This document shows positions 1 to 22,484 of a stretch of 64,000 bases of DNA, piece after piece (position 1 is the first letter of the stretch; every line of letters starts with the position of its first letter). Both the position numbers and the translations under genes were made by a program. The notes under the pieces were generated by a model. It searched no databases, was not told the DNA's origin, and saw nothing but the letters and a program-made list of their open reading frames with translations. Origin of the DNA: Alitta virens (Eukaryota; Annelida; Polychaeta; Phyllodocida; Nereididae); the NCBI GenBank assembly GCA_932294295.1, contig OW028575.1, positions 41,202,753 through 41,266,752 of the forward strand, in the 5' to 3' direction.

Positions 1-2286
1 CCTGAGAGGTGTACCAGAACTATAAAAATACATTAACAATTGCATTGAAACAACTGTAGAAGTTAGGACAATTCACTCAATATCCATGTGACCTATTTAA
101 ATGCAATTGTGACCTGTCAGAATCTGTGCTCCTTGGCCTGGAACAGTTGTGTATGGGTGAAAAACACACTCTCACTCAAGGCATCATGTCTGCGCAAACA
201 GGTAGAGGGAGTGCTGTGTAGCCAAACACACATTGCTACAATGAAATTAGCCCAGGGCTTGCCAAAACATGCTGGCATTATTAAATGCGATTGGGCCTGC
301 CTCCGGAGACTGGCTGGTCACTGGACACGCTCTTTCTATTAGCTGCCGTAGCAGGAGCCGCATCCCTTTGCTTGTAGTGTCAACACGGTTATTAGCATTC
401 ATCATTGTCGCTTCTCTCTGCACTGTTGATCCTGCCCCGTGCACTCCCTGCAGAGTCAAAGGTGGGCGATATTAAGAGCAAATGCATTATCCCCTATTAA
501 ATGGTAATTGCCAGTGAACAGCGCAGAACTCGGCTCACCAGGCTTGTGCAGTGTTTTGAAATGCCTTCAAGGGTTTCCTGCAGTGTCTGTTTATTATTTT
601 TATTGCCCCCCCCCCCCCTCCTTTAACAGAAAAACAGAAAAGCCAAATACTTAGGAAAATAAGAAAGAAATCGCCCCTCCCCGCACCTCCCAATATTTCT
701 TACCTGTCGACTGTTGCTATCTGTCATTGGCCTTGTATTTTTTGTTTCCTCACAAGTTATCTTTTCAGCTATACTTTTGATTTGGTGCTTTCTACACATA
801 ATAATTTTGTGATAATACAAATGTGCTTGGTGGTGAAGCAATGTTGTATGCTGAAAGAAATCGATTCAGTTGATTCGTCAGTACTGTTCCCCTGAAGCTA
901 TTTAAGTAGGATAGTAAAATGGTTGTGCACTTAAGTCACCGCTTATTTTTATACGAGTGAAATTTAGAATGTACCTAGTACAAAGGAAACCTGAAAATTT
1001 AGTATCTGGGGAATTTTATTTTTAAATTAGTTTCGTAAAATTGTAGGTGTCCTTAAGTAAAACTACCATAGTAATAATGATAATATGTGTGTGTCATGAC
1101 TCATCAGATGTAGCAGTGATTTTAACCATGTCTGCCATTTGAGCACAAGCAAATGATATTGGGTCAATGACAGCTTGTTATGACAGGGACTCCTAGACTG
1201 GTGATCAAGTTTGTTAAACAACCAGTAGCTGGTCTTTAGTCATTCAGGAAAGAAAAAAGACGCTCAATAAGGAATTACAGTCGGTGTTACCCCATATGTG
1301 GACAGGCATTAGATCGAATATCTCAACAATTTAATGATACAAATGATTCCTCATTTCCCTAGTAGTAGTAGTAGTAAAATTTTATTTAATGTGGTTTTTG
1401 ATCAGAATAATACATACAATTAAAATACAATCATGACAAAATAATGACTCAAGCAAAATGCTTCTGTACGACCTATTCTACAAAACAATATAGTACCAAG
1501 AATACAAATTTTCAAATAAAGTAAAAATAAAGAGAGAATCTAAGAATTTCTACTATCGATAATGTTACATGGCTCTACAGTTTCAGCACCAAGGTTAAAT
1601 ACAGTGTCTTTGGAGTGTAGCACCTGATTCGCTTTACTGCGAATTAAGAATTTCACAGTGGTCCATAGGGTAGCACTAGGACAAAAATCAACTTTTCTGC
1701 CATTCTGCCATATGCTTCAATGGTCGAAGAAAATCCATCGAAACATCCAGAATAAGCCTACCTAACTGTAAATTATTCACAAAAATTATGAAACCGAAAA
1801 GGCGGTATATGGCATCCCCCCACGATATGTTGCTGACCATTCAACAAATCTGTGTTCTCATTGACACATTTGGAGAGCTGTCTACAAGTCGACTGCCCAC
1901 GCCATCTATATTCACTTTAATTATTGGTTGAGCACCGCTAGCGTCTACGGAATGTTATTTTAGAGCAACAGATTCTCATTTAGAGCAACTCACCATCGTG
2001 CCCGCACAACTGACCCAGCCACTTTTGACCAATGGTCATCGGTTCAAAATGGTTCATTACCATTCAAGGAATACAATACTATTTAGGATATTACACGCTC
2101 TTTGCAGGAATCTGGAGCGGCGAACAAAGCACTAATTTATTCGGTCAGCAATACGTTGTAGGTGCGTAGCGATGATGTAAAAGTAGGTCAGCGCAGTTTC
2201 CAGGGACCCTGAAGATTCAAGGGTCCCGAGCATTCAGTTTGGAGAGGTAGTTATCAGTGGGATTAGTGGGACAGGGTGGGACAGGG
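1..2286. other. 3' flank of DRGX, no gene seen
   Basis: No convincing coding exon is seen. The stretch has a 13-base C run at 606-618. A TAG-repeat followed by TTTTATTTAATG at about 1361-1390 reads on the minus strand as ...CATTAAATAAAATTTTA(CTA)n. That is the usual look of a non-LTR retrotransposon 3' end, so a minus-strand retroelement tail may occupy about 1361-1800. No protein remnant was recognised to support it. Confidence 0.35.
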
Positions 2287-2430
2287 TGGAATACAGTGAG
2301 ACAAGATGGGATACAGTGAGACAAGATGGGATACAGTGAGACAAGATGGAATACAGTGAGACAAGATGGAATACAGTGAGACAAGATGGAATACAGTGAG
2401 ACAAGATGGAATACAGTGAGACAAGATGGG
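2287..2430. repeat. 20-bp tandem repeat (minisatellite)
   Basis: About seven head-to-tail copies of a 20-bp unit (GGAATACAGTGAGACAAGAT) differ mostly by one A/G change. Shorter degenerate units flank it: GGGACAGGGT on the left and GGGACATGGA on the right. Reading frames across it translate into Ser/Leu/Pro-rich repeats on the minus strand and are by-products of the repeat. Confidence 0.95.
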
Positions 2431-3229
2431 ACATATAGGGACATGGAGGGACATGGTTGCCAAGTTGACTTAAACCAATTGCGTTAAGTGGCCCATAACA
2501 GGTGGTCCTGGGCCCCTTGATCTGGTTAGCCCGGGTGATGCAAGTAATTGAGGATGCTCCCCATTTACATGGGCTGACCAGTGGCTGACCACTGCAGCTG
2601 ACCAGTGTATGTGACCACTGTCCACTCGTGTTGACCAACTAATCGAGACAGGGACATAGCAAGTAGTGGCCACCGGCATATGTGTGTCTTGGGAGGCCAA
2701 TTGTCTAATTCGATTATTCGGACCGACTAATTCACTTTGCTCTAACAATGAGGTCAGTTGCCCAATTCCACTGGCTCTAATTGCCTTAAAGCACAATTGG
2801 ATTGAAGAAGGGCTTGCGCGGTAGTTAATAGGAGCACTTGGCTACCCTTGGTGTGGACTCCTACTCTCGCCTGATAGATTGAATTTGTCCGTCTTCCGCG
2901 ACTGCTGACATTTAATGGATTGTCCTGAGCGCGTCTCACTATTGTCCCGCATGAAAAATTCATCCGGGGCTGGATGTGATTAGAGGCTGGTCCATTTTCT
3001 AATTTGCCAAGGGCCTACATCATTGATGACCTTGAATTCGGCCATCACGTGTAGATTTATCCCAGGTCAGTCTTTGCTCAAGGTGACCCGTTGGGCTTGG
3101 ATCAAGGGCAGTGGGGAGGTGTTTATTCAAAGGTGCCATGGCCTGGTTATGTCTATTTCAGTCGTTGGTTCTTGGGAGTTTTGGTTGACTGACAACAAAC
3201 TGAATCGTCCCTACACCTAGTCCTGATAT

Positions 3230-3605
3230 GTTGATGTAGACTGTTATTCACAAAATCAGATCCAATATGTGTGAAATTATAAATAGAGTTTGCACCTTTG
3301 AAGCAGTTATTAGAAATCTTGTCTATAAATTCAGTGAAAGGATCAACAGGTCTTAAAATAGTATTATTATGAATGTTATTAGTAGTGACGCCTTTTGGCA
3401 TTCTTATATTAGAAGACATTGGGAGTTATTGTGATATTTGTATTGGACGAGCAGTTGAGTTGCTTCGTACTGTTGTTTTGTGAATTAGTTTTACAGTGCC
3501 ATACAATAATACTCAGTAGTTAGGTTAGAAGGATATGGACCCCCATATATTGTAACTAATGTATGTGTGTGTGTGTGCAATAAAGTTTAATAATAATATG
3601 ATAAG
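3230..3605 (+). mobile_element. Probable 3' end of a non-LTR retrotransposon
   Basis: One plus-strand frame reads as a decayed reverse-transcriptase C-terminal tail: an 'F-E-x-x-I-R-N-L-V-Y-K-F-x-x-R' segment, then a stop, then S-x-x-I-I and an H-W pair. After it come a short AT-rich 3'UTR, a GT run, CAATAAAGTTTAATAATAAT and the end of the element. The AATAAA followed by a short AAT-type tail is typical of LINE 3' ends. The 5' part is missing, as expected from truncated insertion. The family cannot be named without a search. Confidence 0.45.
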
Positions 3606-4972
3606 TCAATTACTGGACTTACTGGGTCATTGACAAAAGTCTAGTAATTGACTTGTAATTTCACACATACCAATCCTGATATCTTCACCTATCTAATGCA
3701 TTAAATTTGATTGGTCATGCATTGTATCAGTAGGCCTCATTCACCTACACAACATTAAGCACTGATTTGCAAAAAAAAAAAAATTTTCCTTTCTCTTTTT
3801 TTCCTATTTTATCATACTTTTTTTTCTGTTCGTTTCTAATTCATCTAGTATTATATTCTTTCTTGTTTTAATATTGTATAACTTCGAGGTGGCCCCTAAC
3901 ACAACCCACTGAGGTTCCTTTGGGTCCCCTGGCAAGTGTATATAATCTATGCAATCATTTTAAATCTATTATTTCAAAACAACAAAAAAATCATGCTGTA
4001 TTCTTATATCAAACTGTAGTGCCAAAATAAATTATTTTAAATTTCAACTTCTATTCTGTCTATACATCTTCAAAAAAAAGGTTCACCCAGGTGCCTATAA
4101 TTACTGACATAGAAAAACAATCCTAATAGCCAGATTATTTTACTTCGGGTAATTGGGCATTGACTTTTGAATAGTTTTCAGAAAGTTTCCCGTTCACTTT
4201 TGGCCTTTATTAGGTTCAACAGGGTATTTCTTCAGAAAAGAAGACTCAATTTTTTGTGTCAATGTCATTTTACAATTAAGAGTAGTTCCACGAACCTTAA
4301 TTGTATACAGATCGGAATGTCTTGATGAGCCTTGCCTCAATATGTTTGGCTTTCCAAGAGGACAGGAATCGATCAATTCATTTGATTAGCGCCAAGTAAT
4401 TGAAAATGTTTGTTTAATTGCAGAAAAGAAAGCGGAAGTGATCAGTGGCGACATCTGGTTTCACTTCAAGGAAGGATTCACGAACGCAGTCAGGAAGACC
4501 GTCAGGGTCCAGGATCTTTTGTGATGTCAACAATAATTATAAAATGTGTACAAAAAGAATTTACGTGTGTATTTAACATATTTAACATATTTGTGTATGA
4601 ATTACATGTATATTGAATTGCTTGCACACCTGTACAAGTGAAAACTTGAAAGTATCTTTATATTTTCTGTAAGCCTAATTTGTAAATTTATTTTGGACTA
4701 TACAATTTATTTTTGGAACTATGCATTTACAAGGCATCTGAAGGGTCAAATGGAATGCCAATGTGATTTGATAATTCTCTGTAACCTTTTTGCTGATATT
4801 TTGGTCCTGATAAGTGTGGTAAAATATAGTCTTTTAAATGGTGTAATTTGAACAGATTTCTTGTAATTCTTCAAAAGACGGCCCAGTGGTCTTTACATTG
4901 CGAAAGGCAAAAGTTGCTGCATTGTATAAAACCGATACCTGACAATAAAGCGATTGTTGGGAGTCTTACATG
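3606..4972. other. AT-rich intergenic DNA, no gene seen
   Basis: AT-rich sequence with A and T runs. Short open frames occur, but none resembles a protein family or has a splice context that would support an exon. Confidence 0.4.
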
Positions 4973-5440
4973 TAGATCCATAAGGACACACATGGATTCA
5001 TGAGGGCACATGTAGATTCACGAGGACACATGTAGATTCATGAGGAGACATGTAGATTCATGAGGACATGTAGATTCATGGTGACACATGTAGATTCGCG
5101 AGGACATGTGTAGATTCATGAGGATATGTAGATTTACAAGGACACATGTAGATTCATGAGGAGACATGTAGATTCATGGGGACACGTGTAGATTCATGAG
5201 TACATGTAGATTCATGGTGACACATGTAGATTCGCGAGGACATGTGTAGATTCATGAGGATATGTAGATTTACAAGGACACATGTAGATTCATGAGACAT
5301 GAAGATTCATGGGGACACGTGTAGATTCATGAGGAGACATGTAGATTCATGGGGACACATGTAGGTTCATGAGGACATGTAGATTCATGGTGACACATGT
5401 AGATTCACAAGGACTCATGTAGATTCATGAGGACACAAAC
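4973..5440. repeat. 18-20-bp minisatellite with a 136-bp higher-order unit
   Basis: Around 25 tandem copies of a variable unit near ACATGTAGATTCATGAGG. Variants such as GATTCGCGAGG, GATTTACAAGG and GATTCATGGTG recur in the same order. The GGTGACACATG variant appears at about 5081 and 5217, 136 bp apart, so a block of about seven units was itself duplicated. There is no spacer diversity, which excludes a CRISPR-like array. Confidence 0.95.
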
Positions 5441-8140
5441 CACCAGGGATGGTTAAAACTGATGTCGATGGCATAGTGTCTGCTGATATGAAAATGGAAG
5501 GCCCAAGTCCTGAAATGCTGAATTCAAGAAAAGCATTAAACGTGCTATTACAGGAAGGGCATTGACAAATTGTGTGATGTCTTGATACGGGGAAGGGCCT
5601 TTGCCATCTATGACAATCACATGACATAGAAGCAGTGCTGTGATTGGCTGTAACCCGAGACGCATGCTCAGTGAGGGCTGAGGAAGGGCTGGGAGAGAGG
5701 ACCTTTCTTGATCTTTGGAGCTGCAAGTGAGCCTCTTGTAATGTTCTGTGTGGTGAGGCTGTCACACCTCCATGAGCTCCTCTTACCTAATTCAATAGAG
5801 CAGTTAATTGAAGTCTCTTTAATCTTTGCTATTGGCAATCTGCTGAGGTTGTTAAGAGACTATTAGGCCCCTCACCCTGGCCTTTGTTTCATGTCAGCTT
5901 GTCTTTCACCCCTGTTCTCTCTGACCCGACCTTCACAAGACTTAGCTCATTACCCTGTCCACTTGATGGCCCTTAGATGGCAAGACAATGAGAGAATTCA
6001 TCATAACATCTTCCATAACATCTCCCAGATTGGCTCCTTTGCAGACCTTTGCATTTCTGGCTTTGTGCGGAGGGGAATTCCCTTCAAAGTCTTTTCATAC
6101 TTCAAGAGGGAATGTCATTTCAGATTGAATTCCAACCTTTTATCAAAACCACCCCCCCCCCCCCCCTTCCTTCCTTGCTCCCTTTCTGAGGATTTGATAT
6201 TCATTCTGACATCAATTCCATGTCCCATTTCTTGCTACCGGTGTAAATAACTTGAGCAACTTTTCTGGCATCATTTTGTCCTCTGATGGAACTTGATCAG
6301 ATGAATGAAGAAGGGGAAATGCTGTTGGCCTCAAAGCAACCCCATACACCAGTTGTAATTACAACATTGCCAGAATCTTTCAAGTCTTCCTCCCAGAACA
6401 AGCAAAAAGGCCAGATTTGTTTCATATTTGTTTCATTCGGATTGAGATTTTCGCTTTGTTGGGGTACAAAGGGTGGGGCCACGTTGCAGCACATCTCATC
6501 ATTCCATTTGGAATTGCTTCACTGACACCAGATACAGCCTGATAAATGAATCTGTCTTTCTTTTGCACGCTCTCATCTTATGCTACACACATTTGCAAAT
6601 GTCACTTTGATTTCTTGTTATGCTTTCCAGTAGCTATCTTACAGCTTCATTTATACATCTTATGAATTATTACGATATCAAACTATATATTTTTGGGGGG
6701 AAAAGTGATATTAAGCATGACAGAACTTTTGAGGAATCACCTTGAAGGGGGACTCTACAGGGCCACTAAGTTTAATAGTTACACCATGGGATGTAATAGT
6801 TACATAATTCCGAATGGGAGGGAGTTGACTAACTTTTTTGTTGGTTAATTAATTGTATTCCCCAACTGCATCTTTATCACCTGAAATACCGGGTGATACG
6901 GGCTGGATGATCAGCATTTCATACCACACGGAATGACGTTCATGTAATGCCCATAAAAGGAAGCCCAGGATGTTGCTTTCCCCAAATAAGGACAAAATTC
7001 TCTGCAACAAAAATGTTAGGTAACTTCCGACTATGAGAGAAATATATAATTAAATTTTCCTCCACTTGAGATATTTACTCATTTGTTTGTTTGATTTGTT
7101 TAACTACTGTTATTGTGCAAGTAATAAGGAACAACTGTTTGCACGAGAGAGTTATGAGTTTATTAATTTTTTACCAATCTCCGCAAATACAATTTACAAC
7201 TTAATGTCACATAATACATGAATATCACAAAACTGACTGATAATGGGGGTACACCCGAGTATAACAATATACAGTAACCCATAGGGTGGATGCCCCCCAG
7301 TAAAAGAAAAAAAAAATTAACTGATATTTTTCTTTGGTTATATGATTTATATCCCTCTCCGATGGTTATATGATTTATATTCCTCTCAGAACAATGGGAA
7401 AACTATCTTGAGGTCGCAGATGGAATAATCTGAAATATTTCAACAATCTTGATATGGGGGAGGGCAAGCAACTGGACTGCATATCAGTTGTTGATAGATA
7501 TTAACCGTGGCATTAGAGAACTGCTTAATGAACAATATTACGTCAAATTCGGCCATACCAAGACCCGTTTTCCTTGCCAGTATAGGTCAAATTAATGGGC
7601 GCAGTGATCTACTTCCTGGCCAATCTTGAAAGAGAGATTATTATAAGAAAAATAACATACTAAAGTTGCTGAAAATGCTTGTTAGACAGCGTGTGAATTT
7701 CATCCAAATTTCATCGTGTAAGCCAAGTTAGCATAATTTCTAATGTACCAACCACAATCTTGTTCCCTTCGAAATACGTATTGTTATTCACAAGGCGATG
7801 GGTTTCTCCCAAAACAACATCAGGCCTGATGGCATGTGACCTCGCATCCTGTTACATGTGCCCTGCGCTGTAGCAGCAGCTGACTGGCTAATAATGCACA
7901 GGAAGCGAATCTGTAAATTAGTTAAATGTAATGATATGATACATGATCCTACTGTTGTTTATGTTAATAAGTGCAGGTCTCTTGCAGCTAAAATAACGAA
8001 TGATGCTGAACATTCCTTAAACTTATTTTACACTACTACTAATGACCTTTTGCAGAACCGAAAGGTTCCAATGCACATTTATTCCTATCGCAATCAAAGT
8101 AATTAACTCCTCATGATATTTGCTGCACAGGGTTTGTCTG
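5441..8140. other. Intergenic DNA, no gene seen
   Basis: Mixed sequence with a 15-base C run at 6152-6166 and a 27-bp direct duplication around 7335-7387 (GGTTATATGATTTATAT...). The 116- to 119-codon open frames here (5415-5765 minus, 5891-6250 plus) overlap a minisatellite or a C run and have no family resemblance. Confidence 0.4.
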
Positions 8141-8398
8141 GGCGGAGGCCTAGCTCAGAGGTAGCGCTCTGGGCTTCCAACCACTGGGTCCCGGGTTCAA
8201 TTCCTGGTCGAACCTATGTTGGATGGCTGTTTCATCCTTCGTCTCATTGCCATGGTCCCTACCTGTCCTAATTAGCCCAACTGGTGCAGAAATACAGGAC
8301 GTAAAGCCCTAATCACTCACCACCACCCACTACTGCAACCAGTTCTGTGAATATTTTGAATTTATAGCAAATAAACTATCTTATCTTATCTTTTCTTA
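8141..8398 (+). mobile_element. tRNA-derived SINE, family 1, copy A
   Basis: The 5' part has RNA polymerase III promoter boxes: the A box CCTAGCTCAGAGGTAGCG and the B box GGTTCAATTCC. The head resembles a tRNA with loop CTTCCAA, but its stems are decayed. A body shared with the other copies follows (CTGTTTCATCC..., GCCATGGTCC, GTGCAGAAATACAGGACGTAAAGCCCTAAT in pieces). Unlike the other copies, this one continues past the CCA-rich end for about 65 bp, into AATAAACTATCTTATCTTATC. No clear target-site duplication was found. Confidence 0.85.
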
Positions 8399-8926
8399 AT
8401 ATCTTTTCTGGAACGTACTGTACATTATCCTCCACGTGGTTATTCTTGAAGTGTAAAGTGTAATTCATAAGGTGAATCACCTTGGTAGTGTGACACAACA
8501 CCAGGGGAATGCCCGGGGTGAATGCTGAACCATTAATTGACCATGATGATTTCATAGAATCCCAAACTTTTCTAACTGCAAAATGCTTATAACGCTTAGT
8601 CTATAACCACTAATTACTTAAACTACTTTGCACTTTGTTTGGTTCAAATGTCAGCATAAATACGTTGGTGCTTCTGAACTTTAATGAGACTCCTGTAAGG
8701 CGGACTAGAATTAATTGCCTTACAGGAGAGTCCTAAGGCCTTATAAGCAAACTTGTGTGCAATGCATGTAATACAGTAAAATTTAATGTTATAAATATGT
8801 ATATTTAATATTGGACATTACATGTTTTTATCAGAGTTAGACAATAACATTTTAGCCATTAACTCAAAAGTTAAATTCTGTTTACTTCTTATGAATAACT
8901 GCATGATAAGTTACCCGATCCCATCA

Positions 8927-9111
8927 GGGGCGGGGGCCTAGCTCAGAGGTAGCGCTCTGGGATTCCAACCGCTGGGTCCCGGGTTCAATTCCTGGTCGAG
9001 TCTAATATAAGTTGGATGGCTGTTTCATCCTTCTCATTGCCATGGTCTCTACCTGTCCTAATTAGCCCAACTGGTGCAGAAATACAGGACATAAAGCTCT
9101 AATCACCCACC
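8927..9111 (+). mobile_element. tRNA-derived SINE, family 1, copy B
   Basis: A full-length copy with tRNA-like head, A and B boxes, shared body and a CACCCACC-type end. It is flanked by a perfect 14-bp target-site duplication, ACCCGATCCCATCA, at 8913-8926 and 9112-9125. The duplication defines both ends of the element exactly. Confidence 0.95.
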
Positions 9112-9125
9112 ACCCGATCCCATCA

Positions 9126-10546
9126 TAATTTGTTCATCTCTGTTGGTCAGGTTGGCACATGTTGAAAATATATATTTTATTTGACCTTTGATGTCATAAG
9201 GTTCGACCCTTTAGGGTAAATGGCTTTTAAAAGGTAGGTGTGCTCTGTGAGGAAAAAGTGCAAATCTGCCATCCATCTGAAGTCCAGGCTGGCATGAGAT
9301 GGACAGTGCTAAGTAAGGGTTGACCAGAGTCTTGTAGCACTGACCTTCGGGGTCCATATTTTGCCTTCTGAACACTGACCTCATGATGGGAGGCCCTGCC
9401 TGCCACAATGACATCATGGCAACTGATGTTATTACCATGGCAACGGCGCCATGTTGGCCAGCAGGGCATTATGCCTTGGCGTTATATAGCAAGCATTAGG
9501 AGTGCTGATTTCTGACGATGAATGCACGATTAGGTTATGGGGAAGGGGGGAATTTCACGGGCTGCTTGCTCCTTGCCCATTGTACCCGCCCCCTCCAATC
9601 GTCCTCCTAACAAGTGTTCGCGCCAAAATGACGTTTCCTGGGCCGGTAACCGCGTTATGGCGTCTCCATGATTGTTACCCGTAAGAGCATTGGCAGATGA
9701 CAAAATTCCATAAAGTGCCAGTGTGTGGCTCAAATTGCATGTGTACAGCGTCTATTGACGGTTAATAAAGTGCGATTTGCTGGCTACTTGGCCCGGCTGA
9801 CCCGTGCTCCCCGGGGAGGGCCCAATCTCCCGCTCTCATTCGCCATGTTCGCTCTTGCCGCTCTCTCCAATTCCCGCGGAAATTCGATTTCAAACTCGCT
9901 ACTCGGCCAAATTGTATTCGATTGATTACTAGTTTGTGCTGGGCCAGCCTTAGTTATGTTTTTGTGATTGCAAGGTGAACGCCTCCCAAATTCAATTGCT
10001 GCCTTTGAAATGGCCAGTCTACACTCCCGGACAAAATATGCTGGACATAGTAGAATTTCTCCTGGTTTAGCTGCCTCTATATTTTAGAATATTCGGCTTC
10101 ACTGTTAACAGTCATGTGTAGGGACTGATGGATCGGTCTACCATCGACCTAAGCCAGTCAATTTTGCCTCACTTGAGCTGTGCCAGATAAGCTGAAAGTG
10201 TACCTCTGGGAGGCAGGTTGTCTCCGTTTATATATCATATTAAGTTTGTCCATTTCTCTAAGCCTAATGCAGTTGAATGACTTTGGTCTGTCATATTCCA
10301 ATAAGAATGGCATTAACTTGTCTTTGTTGGACATGACATTCCGGTTCCCTTGGCTTTTCAAACAGTTGCAACAGGGCATATATCTTTAATTTGAATTGAT
10401 GGTAGAGTTTAGGCTGTGACTACGAGATTGCTGCAGATATTATTGAGCACTACCCTAAACACAATGTTAACCTTAGTTGAAATTGTGAGAACTCAAATTC
10501 GTCCGAAATTACACACAGGAAACGCAAGAATTTAAACCATAAACAT
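9126..10546. other. Intergenic DNA, partly CpG-rich, no gene seen
   Basis: From 9.2 to 9.9 kb the sequence is richer in G+C and CpG than its surroundings and contains an X-box-like site (9431-9444). The overlapping short open frames on both strands lack family resemblance. The downstream part, up to the DRGX polyadenylation signal, is AT-rich. Confidence 0.4.
9431..9444. promoter_or_regulatory. RFX X-box-like site
   Basis: ATTACCATGGCAAC differs at the first positions from the palindromic X-box GTTACCATGGCAAC bound by RFX-family winged-helix factors. It lies in the CpG-rich patch 1.6 kb past the DRGX stop codon. Motif match only. Confidence 0.35.
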
Positions 10547-10552
10547 TTTATT
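10547..10552 (-). terminator. Candidate DRGX polyadenylation signal
   Basis: AATAAA on the minus strand, about 450 nt beyond the DRGX stop codon. It would give a 3'UTR of roughly 10530-10999. Another AATAAA-like site could be used instead. Confidence 0.5.
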
Positions 10553-10880
10553 TACAAATATAAATATTGCACACATTTTAACGACATTCACAAACTTACA
10601 AATCTCACAATAAATTACAATCATACCATCATCACATTTTGTATTAATTCGAACGGTTTTGTTATTATTTACATGTTATTTGTCCCGAGTGGAAATATCG
10701 ATGCCGCTCGGTCACATTGACATATTTGAAAAAACAAAAGAGAAGTTGACCCTAGGCCAGACATGATATTGAAGCATGTGGTCACATTTGTTTATAAAAG
10801 TTTCATTTAAGTTATAGATATAAACGAAGTGAGCGTTTGGAGATAACTTTGTTATCATGCACTTTTAGGTAATGGAAACA

Positions 10881-10940
10881 GCATCTTTTCATTTCAAAAT
10901 TAATGTTTTCATTAATTTTGAAATGGAAAAAAAAAAGATG
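10881..10940 (-). other. Long AU-rich hairpin in the DRGX 3'UTR
   Basis: CATTTCAAAATTAATG (10890-10905) and its exact reverse complement (10910-10925) are separated by only four T bases. CATCTTTT and AAAAGATG extend the stem outward past a bulge of extra A bases. On the sense strand it lies about 60-120 nt past the stop codon, inside the predicted 3'UTR. It could be an RNA structure or a small inverted-repeat element; nothing in the sequence decides. Confidence 0.8.
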
Positions 10941-10999
10941 TCAGTGAAATAATCATACGTAAAAAATGACAAATATTATCATATCGTTTAATAAACAAT

Positions 11000-21491
<10,492 letters not shown>

Positions 21492-21835
21492 TCTTCTCTG
21501 AAAAAGAAAAAAAGTTCAGCTGTAAATACATAATGAATTTCAGACTCAGACAGTTTAGTTTGACAATAGAGACATATAGGCATACAACACATATAGTACC
21601 AAATTGAAGTAAAAAATAGTCAATATCTCTATTGAAGGGAGACCCTCAAAGGCTAGTTGCCGCTATTGAGAGCCCCCCCCCCCCCCCCCCAGCTTGAGGT
21701 ATGGGCTGGAATCCCCTGACATACCAATTGCAATGAAATTGAACATCAAATTTGTAAATACTTCATGAAATTGTGAGCTGTCACACACTCGTGGAATAAA
21801 CCCTAATGAAGATTAAGCCTGATACATAGATTCTT

Positions 21836-21915
21836 TATTTATTTATTTATTTCCTTCTGTCTTTCTCTTTCCTTCTTTCTTTCCTTCTTTCGTTCTTTCT
21901 TTCGTTCTTTCTTTC
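21836..21915. repeat. Pyrimidine-rich (CTTT)n tract
   Basis: Low-complexity TTTATTTATTT followed by repeated TTTCTTTCCTTC. On the minus strand it encodes a Lys/Glu-rich spurious frame. Confidence 0.9.
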
Positions 21916-22471
21916 TCTGTCAAGTATATTTTCATACAACGATATAACGGAGGCTGTTTAAATTTGCATTTCAATAATGGTACAAAAGCTGACGGTGTGT
22001 CTCTCTTGTGAGCAACTAAAACAACTGGGCTGGCATCTTCCCAACCATCGCGCAATATATCAACCGCACATGCTGGGCTTTGAAATTGTCTTTGATGCTT
22101 TTACCTGAATTTCAGAGGGAAAAACCCATAATTGTTTGATTTACACGATTTATTTCTTGGGAATGTCATTGTGGTTGTACTCGGTGCGAAATTAATGTCA
22201 ATGGTTAACCTGGAAAATATTTAATTGTAATAATTGCAGGGATTTAGTTGCATATTTTACATTATGAATTGTGCCAAGCACTAGAAATTTAAAATTCAGT
22301 TAATAATATTGCGGTTTGTGTCTGAGTTTTTCTGAGAAACTGATTATTTCGTTTTATTGTACATTTGTTTAGCCTGTCAAGTAAAGTCACGTGAAATTAT
22401 GAGCTGATATGCTTGCGAATGAATTATACTTATGGTTCACATAGGTGACATAGATGGCACTGTTACCGAAT

Positions 22472-22484
22472 CGCCCTCTTGTGT
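22472..22484 (-). promoter_or_regulatory. CTCF-like motif
   Basis: CGCCCTCTTGTGT is the complement of ACACAAGAGGGCG and matches the CTCF core CCASNAGRGGGC closely except at the first position. It lies 1 kb upstream of DRGX coding exon 1. Whether CTCF insulates in this organism is unknown. Confidence 0.35.

Noticed and set aside
2217..2638. Overlapping Ser/Leu/Pro-rich open frames on the minus strand
   Set aside because: They are translations of the 20-bp tandem repeat and its flanks.
4973..5440. CRISPR-like periodic repeat
   Set aside because: Units are directly adjacent without unique spacers, and the genome is animal-like.
5415..5765. 116-codon minus-strand frame
   Set aside because: It runs into the minisatellite, has no family resemblance and lacks splice context.
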